Shown one piece after another: positions 1-7,827 of a stretch of DNA of 32,107 nucleotides (positions within the stretch are counted from its first letter, which is position 1; each line of letters starts with the position of its first letter). This stretch comes from BS750m-G4 sp964472195. GTDB taxonomy: Bacteria > Bacteroidota > Ignavibacteria > Tepidaquicellales > Tepidaquicellaceae. Below the pieces are notes generated by a model that did not search any database, was not told where the DNA came from, and was given only the letters and a program-made list of their open reading frames with translations. The position numbers were made by a program, and so were the translations under genes. The stretch lies in contig CAYYJH010000029.1 of the NCBI GenBank assembly GCA_964472195.1, positions 1 through 32,107 on the forward strand. Reading direction: 5' to 3'.

Positions 1-90
1 TATTTTTAATATTTGAATTATATTATATAACAAATATTAAAAAGAAAAAGATTTTAAAAATTAGTCAGAGATTTTAATTATTTATCATAA

Positions 91-1029
91 TTGATTTTAC
101 AATATAGGTTAAGAAATTTTTTTATAAGTATAGTAAAGTCTTCTATACTTTTTTTATTCGTTTGTCTTTTTTCAATTGGCGTCTCTTTTGCTCAGGATTC
201 TACTCATGTAGAACACGTATCGTCAACTGAGGATGAAGGTAGGCTTGATATAATTGGAAAGGTGGTTGATCATGACTATGTGGACTTCTATTTTTTGGGT
301 AAGTTATACTTACCCAAATTTGAACCAATTCACGTAGGAAGTATTGAGATAGATTTATCTCCTACAAAGAGTTTATTTATGATGATACTTTCCTCATTGC
401 TTCTCATCATAGTTTTAAGGAGAGCAGCATCAATAAATACGAAAAATAGAGTTCCCAAAGGTATTGGTAACTTTATCGAAACAATAATTATTTTTATAAG
501 GGATGATATAGTTCTTCCTAACATGGGTAAAAATGGTTTGAAAATGTTACCGTTTATACTCACGATTTTTTTCTTCATCTTATTTGCTAATTTGATAGGG
601 TTGTTTCCGTTCATGGTTCAGCCAACTAAGAATATTAATGTTACGACTGGTCTTGCTTTGATTACTTTTTTTACAACACAAATTTACGGGATGAAGAAGA
701 ATGGGGTAATTGGTTATTTCAAAGGATTGATACCCCCGGGGATTCCAACTTTTGTATTACCAATCATGATAATTGTAGAGTTCATTGGACTTTTTACTAA
801 ACCATTTGCATTATTAATAAGGTTATTCGCAAACATTACTGCTGGTTCGATTGTTATACTCTCTCTTATCGGGCTTATTTTTATAATGAGTTATGCTGGA
901 ATTATTATCGCTGTCCCTTTTACAATTTTTATATACTGCCTTGAAATATTTGTTGCTGTAGTTCAAGCTTATATTTTTACTATACTATCAGTACTTTTTA
1001 TAAACATGGCAATAAATCAAGAACATTAA
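91..1029 (+). CDS. atpB: ATP synthase F0 subunit a
   Basis: Membrane subunit a of the F1F0 ATP synthase; it forms the ion half-channels against the c-ring. The start is a TTG codon. It is favoured because it gives a complete signal peptide: hydrophobic residues 10-30, then a likely cleavage after A34 (SFA-QD). An N-terminal signal plus a periplasmic stretch before the first core helix is a form I associate with Bacteroidota/Chlorobi subunit a. Several hydrophobic segments follow residue 95. The essential arginine lies in LIRLFANITAG (R244), and the C-terminal QAYIFTILS segment is typical. First gene of the cluster seen here; atpI may lie to the left, outside the window. The c subunit gene follows after 54 bases. 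Confidence 0.95.
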   Translation: MILQYRLRNFFISIVKSSILFLFVCLFSIGVSFAQDSTHVEHVSSTEDEGRLDIIGKVVDHDYVDFYFLGKLYLPKFEPIHVGSIEIDLSPTKSLFMMILSSLLLIIVLRRAASINTKNRVPKGIGNFIETIIIFIRDDIVLPNMGKNGLKMLPFILTIFFFILFANLIGLFPFMVQPTKNINVTTGLALITFFTTQIYGMKKNGVIGYFKGLIPPGIPTFVLPIMIIVEFIGLFTKPFALLIRLFANITAGSIVILSLIGLIFIMSYAGIIIAVPFTIFIYCLEIFVAVVQAYIFTILSVLFINMAINQEH

Positions 1030-1066
1030 AATAACTATTAAACAATTTTTTAAAATAATAAACATA

Positions 1067-1072
1067 AAGGAG
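1067..1072 (+). promoter_or_regulatory. Shine-Dalgarno of atpE
   Basis: AAGGAG lies 11 bases before the atpE ATG. The 12-base context AGGAGTAATAAT is repeated exactly in front of atpA. Most other starts in the window lack a clear Shine-Dalgarno, so this probably raises translation of the c subunit, which is needed in many copies per complex. Confidence 0.6.
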
Positions 1073-1083
1073 TAATAATTAAT

Positions 1084-1305
1084 ATGGACTTAGGTTATTT
1101 GGCTGCCGGTATTGGTGCTGGACTAGTTGTCATAGGTGGAGGTTTGGGAATAGGAAGACTTGCAGGTCAGGCTATGGATGCAAGTGGTAGAAATCCTGAA
1201 GCCTTAGGTGAGATTAGAACATCTATGATAATTTCTGCTGCTTTGATTGAGGGTATTTCACTCTTTGGGCTCGTTATATGTATCCTGTTAGCTATCAAGA
1301 GCTAA
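1084..1305 (+). CDS. atpE: ATP synthase F0 subunit c
   Basis: Proteolipid that assembles into the rotating c-ring. At 73 residues it has the normal length: two hydrophobic helices (about 3-25 and 48-71) joined by the polar loop with the conserved RNPEA motif (R36-A40). The ion-binding carboxylate is E56 in ALIEGISLF. Aligned by hand to sodium-type c subunits, the helix-1 glutamine is I23 here and the serine/threonine after the carboxylate is G57, so proton coupling is inferred. Preceded by a strong AAGGAG. A gap of 119 bases with no visible gene separates it from atpF. Confidence 0.96.
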   Translation: MDLGYLAAGIGAGLVVIGGGLGIGRLAGQAMDASGRNPEALGEIRTSMIISAALIEGISLFGLVICILLAIKS

Positions 1306-1424
1306 AAAATTTCTAACATATCTTTGATTAGTTAATGTCGTTATTAATATTTTTCTTAGTATGACTTTCACTTTATCATAGAATATGATTTTTTATAAAT
1401 TTTTCAAAATTAAATGTATAGATA

Positions 1425-1988
1425 ATGATTTATTGTCTTATACTACTGTATAATTATTCTGTTGTTTTGTTGTTAAGCGGTGATGGACACGAAAATCCAT
1501 CTTTATTATCGGTTAACCCTGGATTGATAATCTGGACAATTATTATATTCATAATTTTATTGTTTATTTTAAGAAAGGTTGCCTGGGGACCGTTGCTAAA
1601 AGCACTTAACAGCCGTGAAGAATCTATTACGAATGCTATTGAAAATGCTGAAAAGCTTAACAAAGAAGCAGAACAATTGATAGAGCAAAACAAAAAAGAT
1701 CTCGCTGATGCAAATGCGAAGTCAATAGCTGTAATTAACGAAGCTAAAGAAATGGCATCTAAAGTGAGGGAAGAAATAATTAGTAAAGCAAGTGATGATT
1801 CAAGAAAGTTAATCGAACAAGCAAAAACTGAGATAGAACAACAAAAGGAAGCTGCGCTTAGCGAAATGAAGGATGAGATTTCAGATATTGCCATTAGAGC
1901 GGCTGAAAAGATAATAAATGAAAATCTTGATGAGAGAAAGCAGAAAAAGATAATCGATGATTTTCTTGTAAAGATGCCAAAAAATTAA
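1425..1988 (+). CDS. atpF: ATP synthase F0 subunit b
   Basis: Peripheral stalk subunit b. The family core starts near residue 26 with SLLSVNPGLIIWT, followed by one membrane helix (about 32-50) ending in LRKVAWGPLLKAL. A long charged, alanine/glutamate-rich coiled coil then runs to the C terminus and would dimerise and bind delta. The first 18 residues form an extra short hydrophobic stretch. This is either a genuine signal-like segment or an over-long start call; a shorter start inside it is possible. No clear Shine-Dalgarno precedes the ATG. atpH follows after 43 bases. Confidence 0.93.
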   Translation: MIYCLILLYNYSVVLLLSGDGHENPSLLSVNPGLIIWTIIIFIILLFILRKVAWGPLLKALNSREESITNAIENAEKLNKEAEQLIEQNKKDLADANAKSIAVINEAKEMASKVREEIISKASDDSRKLIEQAKTEIEQQKEAALSEMKDEISDIAIRAAEKIINENLDERKQKKIIDDFLVKMPKN

Positions 1989-2031
1989 ACAGACCATTTT
2001 ACAATTTTGTTAGGAAATATATAGAAGCCAT

Positions 2032-2586
2032 ATGTTTTCAAAAATATCAAGAAGATATTCAATAGCTTTATACAAAGCAGCTAATAGTCTAAAGAAGATT
2101 AACGAAGTAGCTCAGGATTCTACAAATATTTTAAAATTGTTAAATTCTTCTAATAAGTTATCTCTATTCTTTGCAAGTCCAATTATTCGTAAAGATAAAA
2201 AAATAATCATCGTAAAAGATTTATTCGAAGGCAAAATTTCTGAGATAACATTCAATTTTATAAAGCTTCTAATAATAAGGAATCGAGAAAATATAATTTA
2301 TTATGTGCTAAATGATTTTCTCGAATTGAAAAATGAAAAAGAGGGAATCATTGATGTAATGATTAAGACTGCTGTGGAATTGAATAAATCAGAGGAAACA
2401 AAATTTAAGGAGAAGATTGATGACTATACGAAGTTGAAATGTATTCCATCTTATCAAATTGATAAAGATTTATTGGGTGGTTTTACTGTGCAGATTAAAG
2501 ATACAATATTAGATGCAAGTATTCAGAGACAACTTCAGGTGTTAAAAAACAAATTCAAAGAAACAGAAACAATTGTAAATAAATAA
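2032..2586 (+). CDS. atpH: ATP synthase F1 subunit delta
   Basis: Delta (OSCP-type) subunit linking the top of the F1 alpha/beta hexamer to the b stalk. The 184-residue length is normal. The N-terminal helical domain begins with SRRYSIALYKAA. The C-terminal OSCP signature is present as DLLGGFTVQIKDTILDASI (residues 146-164). It sits between atpF and atpA, as in most bacterial atp clusters. Starts with ATG, 43 bases after atpF. Confidence 0.93.
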   Translation: MFSKISRRYSIALYKAANSLKKINEVAQDSTNILKLLNSSNKLSLFFASPIIRKDKKIIIVKDLFEGKISEITFNFIKLLIIRNRENIIYYVLNDFLELKNEKEGIIDVMIKTAVELNKSEETKFKEKIDDYTKLKCIPSYQIDKDLLGGFTVQIKDTILDASIQRQLQVLKNKFKETETIVNK

Positions 2587-2622
2587 CTGATAAAAAATTA
2601 GTATTGATTTAAATTTTATAAT

Positions 2623-2627
2623 AGGAG
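2623..2627 (+). promoter_or_regulatory. Shine-Dalgarno of atpA
   Basis: AGGAG lies 9 bases before the atpA ATG, in the same AGGAGTAATAAT context as the atpE site. It supports the chosen start and suggests stronger initiation than at the flanking atpH and atpG genes. Confidence 0.6.
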
Positions 2628-2636
2628 TAATAATAA

Positions 2637-4157
2637 ATGTTTGATGTAAAATCTGATGAAGTATCTGCCGTATTATTACAGCAACTTACAGGTTTTGAAA
2701 AAGAAGTTGATGTTTACGATGTTGGAACCGTTTTATACGTTGGAGATGGTGTTGCGAGGGTCTATGGATTATCTAAATGCCAGGCAAGTGAGTTGATTGA
2801 GTTTCCGAATGGTGTTATTGGGATTGCACTCAATCTTGAAGAAGATAACGTCGGTTGTATTCTTTTTGGTGAATCTTATTTAGTAAAAGAAGGTGATCAG
2901 GTCAAAAGAACAGGAAGGATTGCTTCAGTACCTGTCGGGGAAGCATTACTCGGAAGGGTTGTAAATCCTTTAGGACAGCCGATTGATAACAAAGGTGACA
3001 TTAAGACAGATACGTATTTACCCATAGAGAGAAAAGCACTTGGAGTTATTCAAAGGCAACCTGTGAAAGAGCCTTTACAGACTGGTATTAAAGCTATAGA
3101 TGCTATGATACCCATCGGAAGAGGACAACGAGAATTAATTATTGGTGACAGGCAGACGGGGAAAACAGCAATTGCAGTAGATACAATTATTAACCAAAGA
3201 GGAAAAGATGTTTTTTGTTTTTACGTAGCAATCGGTCAAAAAGGATCGACGGTAGCTCAGGTTGTAAAAAGTCTTAACGATGCTGGAGCAATGGAATATA
3301 CTACAGTTATTTCTGCTACAGCTTCAGATCCTGCTCCATTACAGTTCATCGCACCTTATTCAGGAGCTGCAATGGGAGAATACTTCAGAGATACGAAGAG
3401 ACATTCACTCGTAATATACGATGATTTGTCAAAACAAGCTGCTTCGTACAGAGAAGTATCATTACTTTTAAGAAGACCACCCGGCAGGGAAGCGTATCCG
3501 GGAGATGTCTTTTATCTTCACTCGAGATTACTCGAAAGAGCATCAAAACTTTCCGAGGAACTGGGAGGTGGTAGTTTGACAGCTTTACCGGTCATAGAAA
3601 CTAAAGCCGGTGATGTATCTGCATACATACCAACGAACGTTATCTCGATTACGGATGGTCAAATTTATCTCGAACCGGATTTGTTCAATGCAGGAGTGAG
3701 ACCTGCTATCAACGTAGGCATATCGGTTTCGAGAGTTGGCGGTAATGCCCAGATTAAAGCTATGAAAAAAATTGCGGGTACGTTAAGATTAGACCTTGCA
3801 CAATACAGAGAGCTGGAAGCATTCGCTAAATTTGGTTCTGATCTCGATAAAGCTACTTTGCAGCAGTTAAGAAGAGGTGAAAGACTTGTTGAAATACTTA
3901 AGCAAAAGCAATATGTGCCTATGGATATAGAAAACCAAATAGTGATAATCTATGCTGCTACAAGCGGTTATCTCGATGAACTGCCAATAAACAAACTTGC
4001 GCAGTACGAAGCTGATCTTCTTTTAGAAATGGGAAATATGCATAAGCAGTTACTTAACGATATTGCAGATAAGAAAGAACTAACAGATGATATAAAAGAA
4101 CGATTGGATAAAGTAGTAAAAGAGTTTACTGAAAGATATAAATCTTCAATCAGTTAA
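2637..4157 (+). CDS. atpA: ATP synthase F1 subunit alpha
   Basis: Alpha subunit of the F1 hexamer, carrying the non-catalytic nucleotide sites. The 506-residue length is normal. The Walker A motif with the alpha-type glutamine is GDRQTGKT (170-177). The segment SVSRVGGNAQIKAMKK carries the conserved arginine that reaches into the neighbouring beta catalytic site. The C-terminal helical domain is complete. An AGGAG site precedes the ATG. Downstream there is a small unknown ORF and then atpG; the catalytic beta subunit gene is not in this window. Confidence 0.98.
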   Translation: MFDVKSDEVSAVLLQQLTGFEKEVDVYDVGTVLYVGDGVARVYGLSKCQASELIEFPNGVIGIALNLEEDNVGCILFGESYLVKEGDQVKRTGRIASVPVGEALLGRVVNPLGQPIDNKGDIKTDTYLPIERKALGVIQRQPVKEPLQTGIKAIDAMIPIGRGQRELIIGDRQTGKTAIAVDTIINQRGKDVFCFYVAIGQKGSTVAQVVKSLNDAGAMEYTTVISATASDPAPLQFIAPYSGAAMGEYFRDTKRHSLVIYDDLSKQAASYREVSLLLRRPPGREAYPGDVFYLHSRLLERASKLSEELGGGSLTALPVIETKAGDVSAYIPTNVISITDGQIYLEPDLFNAGVRPAINVGISVSRVGGNAQIKAMKKIAGTLRLDLAQYRELEAFAKFGSDLDKATLQQLRRGERLVEILKQKQYVPMDIENQIVIIYAATSGYLDELPINKLAQYEADLLLEMGNMHKQLLNDIADKKELTDDIKERLDKVVKEFTERYKSSIS

Positions 4158-4173
4158 ATTTAATTTAATAAAA

Positions 4174-4449
4174 ATGACTACAAAACCTCCGGCAGAAATA
4201 AAGATTTCAGAAGAAAAAGATGTTACGAAAAAGATTTATTCGGCTATTGATGAATTGAATGAATTTATACCTGTTGAGAATGATAGAAACAGATTAAGTT
4301 ATTGCTTAAGCATGCTTCACGAGGATATGATTGGATCAATGCTTAATGCAATTGAGCAGGCTGACCCGAGATCATGCATGGTTAATTATCCTGAACTCGA
4401 AAAGAGAATTCGTGAAGTGTTTAAAGAGAAAGATATTAAGTTTACATAA
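4174..4449 (+). CDS. Unknown 91-residue protein encoded between atpA and atpG
   Basis: I do not recognise this protein. It starts with ATG 16 bases after the atpA stop and ends 40 bases before the atpG start, on the same strand, so it is almost certainly co-transcribed. It is soluble and charged, with no signal peptide or membrane segment. After a flexible proline/lysine-rich N terminus (1-18) it looks mostly helical: VTKKIYSAIDELNEFIP (17-33), a middle helix with LSYCLSMLHEDMIGSML, and ELEKRIREVFKEKDI near the end. It has two cysteines, and codon use resembles its neighbours. It is not epsilon (no beta-sandwich features) and not AtpI or AtpZ (no membrane helices). A role in assembly or regulation of F1 is a guess from position only. 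Confidence 0.7.
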   Translation: MTTKPPAEIKISEEKDVTKKIYSAIDELNEFIPVENDRNRLSYCLSMLHEDMIGSMLNAIEQADPRSCMVNYPELEKRIREVFKEKDIKFT

Positions 4450-4489
4450 AACAAAAGCTGTTTAATTAATTTTTATCGACTAATAACAT

Positions 4490-5359
4490 TTGGCTACATT
4501 AAAGGAAATAAAAACAAGAATCGTTGCTATAAAGAACACGCAAAAGATTACGAAAGCAATGAAAATGGTTGCTGCAGCTAAGTTACGCAGGGCTCAGGAT
4601 AAAATTATTTCGACCAGACCTTACGCTAATAAGATGAATGAGTTGTTATCTCATCTGACTTCAGTTGCTGAAAAAACTATTAATCCTTTAATGGAAGAAA
4701 GAGAAGTTAATAAACACCTTGCTGTAGTAATTTCTTCTGATAGAGGTCTTTGCGGTTCGTTTAATACAAATTTATTGAGATTTGCGACTGAGCAAATAAA
4801 TAAATTAGGTGAAGATACACAGCTCATAACGATTGGTAAGAAATCAAGTGTTTATTTTAAGAAAAGAGGTTACAATGTTATTCAAAGTCATATCAATATC
4901 TTTGGTGATCTTAAAATAGAATTAGCAAAAGATATCGTTAAATTTATTGTACGGGGTTACATGGAAAAAGAGTATGATAATGTCGAATTAATATTCAATG
5001 AATTTGTATCTGTAGTTAAGCAAAACACTGTAATAGAAAGGTTTCTCCCATTGAGTAAACCGAATACCGATGATGATGAAGAAAAGAAGTCGATGATTGA
5101 TTATATTTATGAACCGTCTGCAAGCGAGATATTGAATTATTTAATTCCTAAACAATTAGATATACAATTATGGAAGGCATTGCTTGAATCAAATGCAGCA
5201 GAGCATGGTGCAAGGATGACAGCAATGGAAATAGCGACAAATAATGCAGCAGATTTTTTACAGGATTTAGAATTAATGTATAATAGGGCAAGACAGGAAT
5301 CTATTACTAAGGAGTTACTGGAGATAGTCGCTGGAGCTGAAGCATTAAAAGAAGGTTAA
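4490..5359 (+). CDS. atpG: ATP synthase F1 subunit gamma
   Basis: Central rotor shaft subunit. It starts with TTG; the resulting N terminus MATLKEIKTRIVAIKNTQKI is exactly the family's first coiled-coil helix, so the start is well supported. The C-terminal helix ends with ITKELLEIVAGAEAL, the gamma signature. Length is 289 residues, as expected. No beta (atpD) or epsilon (atpC) gene follows; a strong terminator comes 43 bases after the stop. A detached atpDC pair elsewhere in the genome is the arrangement I recall for Chlorobi. Confidence 0.96.
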   Translation: MATLKEIKTRIVAIKNTQKITKAMKMVAAAKLRRAQDKIISTRPYANKMNELLSHLTSVAEKTINPLMEEREVNKHLAVVISSDRGLCGSFNTNLLRFATEQINKLGEDTQLITIGKKSSVYFKKRGYNVIQSHINIFGDLKIELAKDIVKFIVRGYMEKEYDNVELIFNEFVSVVKQNTVIERFLPLSKPNTDDDEEKKSMIDYIYEPSASEILNYLIPKQLDIQLWKALLESNAAEHGARMTAMEIATNNAADFLQDLELMYNRARQESITKELLEIVAGAEALKEG

Positions 5360-5402
5360 AGTCATATAAACCTGTTTTCATATATTATTTATTTGTATTA
5401 CC

Positions 5403-5439
5403 AAACCAGTAGAATATATCTATTGGTTTTTTTATTTTA
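5403..5439 (+). terminator. Intrinsic terminator ending the atp operon
   Basis: An 11-base-pair stem (5403-5413 with 5419-5429, one G-U pair) closes a 5-base loop ATATA and is followed by a T-rich tail, TTTTATTTTA. It lies 43 bases after the atpG stop. The tail ends only 4 bases before the ATG of the next gene, which makes it a possible attenuator for that gene as well. Confidence 0.75.
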
Positions 5440-5443
5440 GTTT

Positions 5444-7051
5444 ATGATTAAGAATTATTTTATACTTAAAGAGTTAGCCCGGTATTTAGATTCTGTGCTG
5501 GGAGGCTTCCAGATTAAAGAAGTATTTACACAAGAGAAAAATAAATTTGTAATGTGTCTATATAGTAATGAGAATTCGGAATTGAAATATCTGGAATTCT
5601 CCTGCGATAGTACATTACCTTATCTTATTCTGAAACAGAATTTTTCAAAAGCAAAGAAGAACACCGTTAATTTATTAGATGAAATTAAGAATTTAAAAAT
5701 TAAAAGTGTTGGACTTTTCAATGATGATAGAGTAATCAATTTTAGTTTATCAAATTTTATAAATATCCACTTTTTTTTCTTTACAGGGAAAGTAAACTCT
5801 TTTATTTGTAAAAATGATATTATTATCAATGTATTCAAAAATAGAAATCTTTATGTCGACAAAAACATAAATGATTTATTCAAACCTAAAAGTATAAAAT
5901 CAGGTGAGAATAAGAAGATTGAAACTATAAAAGATTTTTTTAAATCAAAATATATAAAGTTTGGTAATTCATTTTTTAAGGAGCTGTTGCATAATTTAAA
6001 TCTTAACGAAAAAGATGCATTGGATGATAAAAAAAGATTAATCGAAGAAGAGTTCGATAAATTTAATGAATCTTTAAAAACACCCGAGTACATTCTTTAT
6101 GAGAAAGAATCGAAAGCAGAAATATCATTAATGATGTTTAACCACCTTCAAACTTACAATGCTAAGAGTTTTACAAATATTAATGAAATGTTGAGTGAAT
6201 ATATAAAGGACTTTTACAAAGTAGAAAGAAGAAAGACCGTAAAAGACAGCAGACTCTTAAAATTACAGAGTAAAATTGATGTAGTCGATAAAAAGATCAT
6301 GGGTTTAATGAAACAAATTGAAGTATCAAAGCAATCAGATCAGTATTATATTTACGGAGAACATATATTATCTAATCTTCAAAATATTAATAAAGGCGAT
6401 AAAGAATTACGTGTTAAAGATGCGACAAAGAGTGATGTCATTATTATAAAGTTAGATGAATCATTAACGCCATCGGATAATGCCCAGAAATACTTTAAAA
6501 AATACAAAGGGCAGAAGGATTCGCTTAAGGTTTTAAAAGATAAAGTAAAAACGTTCAAGAAAGAAAAAGAAAAATATTCTAATGAATTAAAAAGATTATC
6601 AGAAATACAGGATTACAAAACATTATCGAAGATGAATAAAAAACAGGAAATAAAAGAGAAAGAAGATAAAGAAACAAGTATGTTCAGGAAGTTTATACTT
6701 AACGATGACTATGAAGTATGGGTTGGAAAAGATAGTAAATCAAATGATCTTTTGACGACGAAGTTTTCTTCTCCTAACGATCTGTGGTTTCACGTGAGGG
6801 GAGCAAGTGGTTCGCACACAGTTCTAAAAATTACGAATAAAAAGAAAATCTTAGAAAAACGAATAATCCAGACAACAGCATCGATTGCAGCTTATTACAG
6901 TAAAGCGAGAAACGCTTCAAACGTACCCGTTGCGTATTGTGAGAGAAAATATGTAAAAAAGAAAAAAGGTTTTAAGCCGGGGAGTGTTGTGATGGCTCGT
7001 GAAAAAGTAATTTTTGTAAAACCCGCTTTACCTGAAATTACCGGGCAATAA
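5444..7051 (+). CDS. rqcH: NFACT-family ribosome quality-control protein (RqcH/FbpA-like)
   Basis: Member of the Rqc2/NEMF/RqcH family, which binds stalled 50S-peptidyl-tRNA complexes; the bacterial RqcH members add C-terminal alanine tails that mark nascent chains for degradation. Domain order fits: NFACT-N (about 1-130) with the Asp-Arg pair needed for tailing in RqcH (D95-R96 in NDDRVINF), a short helical middle, coiled coils (about 253-300 and 355-408) interrupted by the conserved LDESLTPSDNAQKYFKKY segment (337-354), then NFACT-R (about 413-527) with DLWFHVRGASGSH. Length is 535, slightly shorter than the B. subtilis protein. It starts directly behind the atp terminator with no room for a normal leader, and its stop is 5 bases from the convergent TPR gene. 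Older annotations call such proteins fibronectin-binding; that name is unlikely to reflect function. Confidence 0.88.
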   Translation: MIKNYFILKELARYLDSVLGGFQIKEVFTQEKNKFVMCLYSNENSELKYLEFSCDSTLPYLILKQNFSKAKKNTVNLLDEIKNLKIKSVGLFNDDRVINFSLSNFINIHFFFFTGKVNSFICKNDIIINVFKNRNLYVDKNINDLFKPKSIKSGENKKIETIKDFFKSKYIKFGNSFFKELLHNLNLNEKDALDDKKRLIEEEFDKFNESLKTPEYILYEKESKAEISLMMFNHLQTYNAKSFTNINEMLSEYIKDFYKVERRKTVKDSRLLKLQSKIDVVDKKIMGLMKQIEVSKQSDQYYIYGEHILSNLQNINKGDKELRVKDATKSDVIIIKLDESLTPSDNAQKYFKKYKGQKDSLKVLKDKVKTFKKEKEKYSNELKRLSEIQDYKTLSKMNKKQEIKEKEDKETSMFRKFILNDDYEVWVGKDSKSNDLLTTKFSSPNDLWFHVRGASGSHTVLKITNKKKILEKRIIQTTASIAAYYSKARNASNVPVAYCERKYVKKKKGFKPGSVVMAREKVIFVKPALPEITGQ

Positions 7052-7056
7052 TGGGT

Positions 7057-7827
7057 TTAAATATAATTGCTCTCCAGTTCTGATAATTTTTTTAATATCC
7101 TTTCTTTGTTAGATGTATCAGCTCTTAACAGCATGTTATAAGCATTAAATGCTTCTTTAAAATATCCTTGCTTTGCATAAAGGTCTGCAAGTGTTTCAGT
7201 AACGATTTTTATATCCGGTGCGAATGAAAAGTTAACATCCTTCGATTGATCTTCAATGCCGGATTTATGCAATGCAGATTTAAACGTATTGGATTGTATG
7301 TCAAATTTTATTTTATTGAAGTTTGCGAGAAATTGTTCGAAAGCATTCTCATCAATAAATTTTTCCTGTTGATCGTTATCCCAGTTCAATTTTAGTTCTT
7401 GAAAATCTAACTTTGATTTTTTATCGATAGTATTATTAAAACTTTCTTCATAGCTGCTGAATTCAACAACATCTTTTCTTTTTTGGGGATAAGAAATTCT
7501 TTCCTGCCTTGAGACCTTTTTAAGTTCGGTTACTTGCTCTTTCAGTTTATTATATATTTCGAGATCAGAAATTTTTTGTTCAATATCTTTTAAAATATTC
7601 TCAGCTTCGTTGATGTATTCTAAATTTATGAGTGCTCTTAATAATATAAGTTTAGCAGATAGATAGTCAGGATAAATTTCGAGACCTGTTTTGCAAACAT
7701 CTATGCATTCTTCATACTGTTTATTCAGCAGGTATAAATTCGCCAAACGAACAAACAAAGGTGAAAATATGTTTCTGTCCAATTTAGTTCTTACAACTCT
7801 TATGTATTCTTCAAAATTGCTGATCAT
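7057..7827 (-). CDS. TPR-repeat protein, last gene of the lptE operon
   Basis: Cytoplasmic tetratricopeptide protein with no signal peptide. Two TPR units lie at about 22-55 (PLFVRLANLYLLNKQYEECI) and 56-89. A charged, poorly ordered linker follows, then a C-terminal TPR at about 207-240 (TETLADLYAKQGYFKEAFNAY). The TETLADLYxKQGxxxxA tail resembles the small TPR protein that I recall next to lptE in Bacteroidota operons. Its ATG overlaps the stop of the glycosyltransferase gene (ATGA), implying translational coupling. Probably a scaffold for the envelope functions encoded upstream; no enzymatic motif is seen. Confidence 0.85.
   Translation of the reverse strand: MISNFEEYIRVVRTKLDRNIFSPLFVRLANLYLLNKQYEECIDVCKTGLEIYPDYLSAKLILLRALINLEYINEAENILKDIEQKISDLEIYNKLKEQVTELKKVSRQERISYPQKRKDVVEFSSYEESFNNTIDKKSKLDFQELKLNWDNDQQEKFIDENAFEQFLANFNKIKFDIQSNTFKSALHKSGIEDQSKDVNFSFAPDIKIVTETLADLYAKQGYFKEAFNAYNMLLRADTSNKERILKKLSELESNYI

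Noticed and set aside
3..77. Open frame ending in TAA before atpB, possibly the C terminus of an atpI-like gene
   Set aside because: Only 24 codons are visible, of low complexity and with no recognisable motif; it could be chance in AT-rich DNA.
1454..1894. 146-codon minus-strand ORF opposite atpF
   Set aside because: Serine/alanine-rich shadow of the atpF coiled coil; atpF is certain on the plus strand.
4174..4449. Small ORF as ATP synthase epsilon (atpC)
   Set aside because: Epsilon has an N-terminal beta-sandwich and normally follows beta; this protein looks helical, at 91 residues it is shorter than epsilon, and it sits before gamma.
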